A program made the position numbers and the translations under genes. A DNA stretch of 64,000 bases from Extensimonas soli (GTDB taxonomy: Bacteria; Pseudomonadota; Gammaproteobacteria; Burkholderiales; Burkholderiaceae_C), in NCBI RefSeq assembly GCF_029211265.1, contig NZ_JARGEL010000026.1, positions 1-64,000 of the forward strand. Direction: 5' to 3'. Positions 61,147-64,000 of this stretch are shown here, piece after piece; positions within the stretch are counted from its first letter, which is position 1, and each line of letters begins with the position of its first letter. The notes under the pieces are model-generated. The model was given only the letters and a program-made list of their open reading frames with translations, was not told where the DNA came from and did no database searches.

Positions 61147-62325
61147 ATGGCACGAATCAGAAAGATCGAGATCGCCAACTTCCGCGGCATCCAGTTGCTG
61201 GCCTGGTGCCCGACGCCTGGCATCAACTGCCTGATCGGCCCGGGCGACAGCGGCAAGTCCACGGTACTGGACGCGATCGATCTATGCCTGGGGGCCAGGC
61301 GTAATGTCCAGTTCTCGGATGCGGACTTCTTCGGCCTGGACATCACGACCCCAATCAGCATCACGCTGACGCTCGGCGACCTCGATGACAGCATGAGAAC
61401 GCTGGAGAGCTTCGGTGCGTTCCTGCGCGGATACCACGCCAACACTGGCGTCGTCGAAGACGAACCCTCTGCCGGCGCGGAGGTTGTGCTCTGCCTGAAC
61501 CTGACGGTCGCCAGTGACCTGGAGCCCTCGTGGACCCTTGTCTCCGACCGCGCCGCACAGCAAGGCATCGTCAAGACGCTCGCATGGAAGGATCGCGTCG
61601 CCCTGGCGCCCACTCGGATCGGTGCCCTGGCGGACTTCAACCTGGGATGGCAGCGCGGCTCCGTACTGAACCGCATCTCGGAGGAACGAGCCGACGCTTC
61701 AGCCGCTCTGGTCAAGGCCGCAAGGGATGCGCGCAGTGCCTTCGGAGACCAGGCCGAACAACAGTTGGGAGAAGCGCTGGGGATCGTCACCACCACTGCT
61801 CAGGAACTGGGCGTCAACATCGGCGCCAAAGCCAAGGCGCTGCTGGATTCGCATTCGGTGTCGTTCGGTGGCGGCACCATCTCCCTGCACAACGAAAGCG
61901 GCATCCCGCTTCGCAGTCTGGGCGTCGGGTCCACCCGTCTGCTTGTCGCTGGCCTCCAGCGCAAGGCGGCCGGTCAGGCGTCGATCGTGCTCTCGGATGA
62001 ACTGGAGTACGGGCTGGAGCCGCACCGCATCGCGCGGTTTCTGGGCTCCCTCGGTGCCAAGGAGGCCGCTGCCCCGCTGCAGGTGTTCCTCACCACCCAC
62101 TCACCCGTGGCACTGAGAGAACTGTCGGGCGGCCAGCTCTTCGTGTTGCGCCGTGGTCCCCAGGGCCACGAGGCTCGCCTGGTCGGCGCCGACAATGACA
62201 TCCAGAGCACGATCCGCCTCTACCCCGAGGCCTTCCTGGCTGGCTCCGTGGTCGTGTGGCTTCTACAAGGAACAGCGTTGTCATGGGGGCATCAGTCTTG
62301 GAGAAGAAGATGCATTACCCCGTGA
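61147..62325 (+). pseudogene. OLD-family ATP-dependent nuclease, truncated (Toprim domain lost)
   Basis: The ATPase half is intact: RKIEIANFRGIQ at the start, Walker A GPGDSGKST (G31-T39), then SDELEYGLEPHR as Walker B and FLTTHSPVALRELS. OLD nucleases continue with a Toprim domain, which should follow YPEAFLAGSVVV (about residue 369). Here the homology stops near 62252 and the frame ends 24 unrelated residues later at 62325. OLD proteins are ABC ATPase-nucleases in phage defence; the remaining fragment cannot cut DNA in the usual way. ATG at 61147 fits the family. Confidence 0.8.
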
Positions 62326-62873
62326 TGACCGAAAGGCAGCTTGCCGCCCGCTGGAAGATCAGCCTGAAAACCTTGCGACGCTGGCGTTCTGACAACGAAG
62401 GGCCCACCTGGCACAAATTGTTCCAGTATGTCCGTTACCACGAAGCCGACATCCTCGGCTTCGAGCGACAGAGCGCGCAGCACTGGTCAGCGATTCTTGG
62501 TGACGGTGAACGCGTGCCCAAAGTCGTGACTCGGCCGCAGGAACAGCCTGAAACGGAAGAAGATGCCGGGGCGTTCTACGTCACGGCCCAGGATGTGATT
62601 GAGGCGACCGGACTGCCCAAACACTGGTTCACAACCCCGGAATACCGTGCCAGGAAGCAGGTTCCACATCTGGCCTTGGTTGGCAGCGTCCGCTTCTCGC
62701 TGCAAGCCCTCTGGGAATGGGAGCAAAACCACAGCACTGTCGGTCGGCCGCCGGAGCCCAAAGCACCCCGACAACCAGATACGGAGCCAGAGCCTGCACC
62801 GCCATCGCGCGTGCCACTATGGCATGAACTCGCCCGGGAACTGGACAGAGAACAGTTCGATTCCACTTCGTAG
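62310..62873 (+). CDS. Two-domain HTH protein, function unknown
   Basis: The 187 residues contain two excisionase-like HTH segments: MTERQLAARWKISLKTLRRWRSDNEGPTWHKLF...VRYHEADILGFE and FYVTAQDVIEATGLPKHWF...LVGSVRFSLQALWEWE. The tail is rich in Pro and Glu. ATG at 62310 has GGAGAAGA in front. It starts inside the broken end of the OLD gene, and transposase-binding-like repeats follow its stop, so it may belong to a transposon. No named family was recognised. Confidence 0.65.
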   Translation: MHYPVMTERQLAARWKISLKTLRRWRSDNEGPTWHKLFQYVRYHEADILGFERQSAQHWSAILGDGERVPKVVTRPQEQPETEEDAGAFYVTAQDVIEATGLPKHWFTTPEYRARKQVPHLALVGSVRFSLQALWEWEQNHSTVGRPPEPKAPRQPDTEPEPAPPSRVPLWHELARELDREQFDSTS

Positions 62874-63020
62874 TCCGAACAAATGTCCCCGGTTTTGGCC
62901 CAAAGTCCACCGTTTCGGCCATTTGTCCCTTGAAGGCGGAACACGGAACCGAACCCGCGTCCAATTTCTGAACAAAAGTCCGTCCGTAAGAACACAGTCC
63001 TTGTTTTGAATCATTTGGCC
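62873..63020. repeat. Transposase-binding-like repeats with 20-bp spacing
   Basis: Five related units are seen: GTCCGAACAAATGTCC (62873-62888), TTTTGGCCCAAAGTCC (62893-62908), TTTCGGCCATTTGTCC (62913-62928), TTTCTGAACAAAAGTCC (62965-62981) and TTTTGAATCATTTGGCC (63004-63020). The first three end exactly 20 bases apart. Arrays like this mark transposon ends recognised by Mu/Tn7/IS21-type transposases. No matching left end was found in the window. Confidence 0.6.
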
Positions 63021-63088
63021 GTTTTGGCAGACATCGGCCGGAACAGATGGACAGGAAGGCTCGCGGAGTTCGATGTGGCCACTGGTAG

Positions 63089-63166
63089 CCAGCCCCCCTG
63101 GCCGACACGGCGCGCTACGACAGCCTGCGCACAGACATTGTCGTGCAGGAGGCCGATCATGCGTGA
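63089..63166 (+). pseudogene. C-terminal fragment of an IS21-type IstA transposase
   Basis: The last 25 residues (ending TARYDSLRTDIVVQEADHA) lie in frame before a TGA that overlaps the istB-like ATG by eight bases, as in IS21-family operons. An in-frame stop at 63086-63088 limits the fragment on the left. The assignment rests on gene order and the overlap. Confidence 0.5.
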
Positions 63167-63278
63167 GTTGGACAAAGAGCTCAAAGAGCTGCGCCTGTAT
63201 GGCATGGCGGGGGCCTGGGAGGATCTGGTCAAGCAAGGCGGTCATGCGACATTGGAGAGCTCGCGCTGGTTGCTGAGG
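63159..63278 (+). pseudogene. N-terminal fragment of an IS21-type IstB helper ATPase
   Basis: The 40 residues MRELDKELKELRLYGMAGAW...LESSRWLL match the N-terminus of IstB-like proteins. Normal IstB continues with a P-loop ATPase domain, which is absent. The sequence passes into the reverse-strand DUF3422 fragment at about 63270-63290. Confidence 0.7.
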
Positions 63279-63412
63279 GCGAATTGCAGTAGGCCGCGCG
63301 GGGGCTGGAGCAGCGGATGCGGGCGCGCATGCACTTCGTCCACGGCCGCGGCCCGGTCGGCCGGCATGCCGTAGACAGTGGCGGTCTCTGGCGTGCTTCC
63401 AATGGTGGTCAT
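63242..63412 (-). pseudogene. N-terminal fragment of a DUF3422 family gene
   Basis: The reverse-strand ATG at 63412 opens MTTIGSTPETATVYGMPADR and the DUF3422 hallmark DEVHARPHPLLQPPRGLLQFAL. The frame stops at 63242 after only 56 residues, whereas DUF3422 proteins have about 400. The cut coincides with the istB remnant. It was the second gene after the GlcG-like one on this strand. Confidence 0.65.
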
Positions 63413-63434
63413 GCGGCGGCTTCCCGGTCGTTGC

Positions 63435-63462
63435 ACAAGGGCGGGTTGTGCCCGCCCGTTGT
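63435..63462. terminator. GC-rich hairpin after the GlcG/HbpS-like gene
   Basis: GGGCGGG and CCCGCCC pair around TTGTG, extended by ACAA/TTGT outside. It lies 9 bases beyond the stop of the reverse gene at 63471 and just before the DUF3422 start. No T run follows. Confidence 0.5.
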
Positions 63463-63470
63463 GGCTCAAC

Positions 63471-64000
63471 TTACTGCTTTCGCACCGGGGGCAGGGTCAC
63501 CTTGTCCTCGGTTCCACCACAAAGCGGATGCTTGAAGCCATTGGCCTGCTCGGTCTTGTCGAGATAGACGATGTTGTCGTCCTTCGCGGGACTGACGCCG
63601 GCCGGCACGTAGTCCAGCGCGAGCGCGTGGCGGGCCTTCCACGCGATGTTGTGGTCGGCGCAAGAGGAATCGCCGCTGACGCCGAGCGCGCCCACCCGCG
63701 TTCCCTTCGCGTCGTACAGCGCAAGGCCGCCGCCGAACACGTTCACGCCGCCGATCCGCGCGCCCACCAGCGGATCCTTCGCCGTGCCGAAGTCCGCGGC
63801 ACTGCCGGCGTAGGCTACCTGCGTATCGACCGGGTTGGAAAACTGCAGGCCGAACAGGCTGCCGCCCGGCTGCGTGGGCGAATAGAGGTTGGCGGTGGAC
63901 AGGGCGAGGCCCGGCAGGCTGAAGGCGTTCGCGGTGTTCGCCTTCTGCGCGGAAATCACCCGGCTGCCGAGCCACTGGTCGCCGACCTTGGCGCCGGTAT
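63471..64000 (-). CDS. GlcG/HbpS-like heme-binding family protein (5' end outside window)
   Basis: The 176 visible residues include GSLFGLQFSNPVDTQVAYAG, then DPLVGARIGGVNVFGGGLALYDAKGTRVGALGVSGDSSCADHNIAW, which is the GlcG/HbpS fold pattern. The C-terminal tail is KHPLCGGTEDKVTLPP. Such proteins are often periplasmic or extracellular and bind heme or small ligands. The frame is open to the right edge, so the start is not in the window; a GTG at 63959 is internal. Confidence 0.8.
   Translation of the reverse strand, partial: TGAKVGDQWLGSRVISAQKANTANAFSLPGLALSTANLYSPTQPGGSLFGLQFSNPVDTQVAYAGSAADFGTAKDPLVGARIGGVNVFGGGLALYDAKGTRVGALGVSGDSSCADHNIAWKARHALALDYVPAGVSPAKDDNIVYLDKTEQANGFKHPLCGGTEDKVTLPPVRKQ

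Larger units (their letters stand above)
26373..62252. mobile_element. ICE of the ICEclc/PFGI (SPI-7-like) family, left end at tRNA-Gly; right end not seen
   Basis: The element is recognised from the tRNA-Gly-linked integrase, the MobH relaxase and a full TIGR0374x/TIGR0375x mating-pair cluster ending in RAQPRD. Cargo includes AbiE and the defence operon at 48171-61009. No duplicate of the tRNA 3' end was found before position 64000. The given end is only the point where recognisable sequence of the truncated OLD gene stops. The genes usually found beyond RAQPRD (TraD coupling protein, TIGR03747, TIGR03759, parA) are not in the window. It may continue to the right or be a truncated island. 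Confidence 0.75.

Noticed and set aside
62256-62309. Longer start for the double-HTH protein within the OLD fragment
   Set aside because: The ATG at 62310 has a GGAGAAGA ribosome binding site, and the upstream residues show no pattern.
26373-64000. Search for an attR copy of the tRNA-Gly 3' end
   Set aside because: No repeat of the last 18 or so bases of the tRNA was found by eye between 26373 and 64000, so the right end of the ICE is not claimed.

Overview
The window is GC-rich DNA from a betaproteobacterium of the Burkholderiales, most likely the family Comamonadaceae. The evidence is the gene content (sucA-sucB-lpdA, a BktB-type thiolase, an AlaA-type aminotransferase, hom and thrC followed by mobB-moeA-moaD) and a small palindromic intergenic repeat built around GCTAGCGCTTG/CAAGCGCTAGC that recurs between genes, a hallmark of that family. 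This family-level call is inference from sequence reading, not from a database search.

Positions 1-26298 are ordinary chromosome. In order: the 2-oxoglutarate dehydrogenase operon (sucA, sucB, lpdA); zapE with a small secreted coiled-coil protein; a reverse block of PP2C phosphatase, bamD and crcB; a PagL-like lipid A deacylase; a universal stress protein overlapping glgB; reverse bktB, PIN-PhoH ATPase, Bcp peroxiredoxin and an Mth938-like protein; alaA, hom, a Phd/VapC toxin-antitoxin pair, thrC, mobB, moeA, moaD; and a reverse SDR 3-hydroxyacyl-CoA dehydrogenase. Two unrelated MITE-like elements of about 160 bp (6012-6169 and 25123-25283) sit in CTAG sites at the core of two copies of the palindromic repeat.

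Positions 26299-26372 are tRNA-Gly(CCC). Directly after it begins an integrative and conjugative element (ICE) of the ICEclc/PFGI/SPI-7 type. It has a tyrosine integrase with an unusual C-terminal domain, a LysR sensor domain without DNA-binding domain, an Xre regulator, a MobH relaxase, an AbiE toxin-antitoxin pair, and a reverse-strand mating-pair block running from DUF3742 and TraG-N through the TIGR0375x proteins, RadC, a DsbA-like thiol oxidoreductase and the VirB4-like ATPase to the RAQPRD protein. The part of such ICEs that normally lies beyond RAQPRD (coupling protein TraD, TIGR03747, TIGR03759, parA/soj) and an attR site are not in the window.

Instead, at 48171-61009, a compact forward operon of seven genes looks like a composite anti-phage island: small HTH protein, SNF2 helicase, AAA+ ATPase, subtilisin-like protease (an IetAS-like pair), AIPR protein with a nuclease-like motif, type III methyltransferase and type III restriction helicase-nuclease. 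Several of these genes overlap or abut. This is the most interesting part of the window. It is followed by an OLD-family nuclease gene that has lost its Toprim half, a two-domain HTH protein, a set of transposase-binding-like repeats with exact 20-bp spacing, and the remains of an IS21-type element (istA tail, istB head) fused into the start of a DUF3422 gene. The window ends inside a reverse GlcG/HbpS-like gene.
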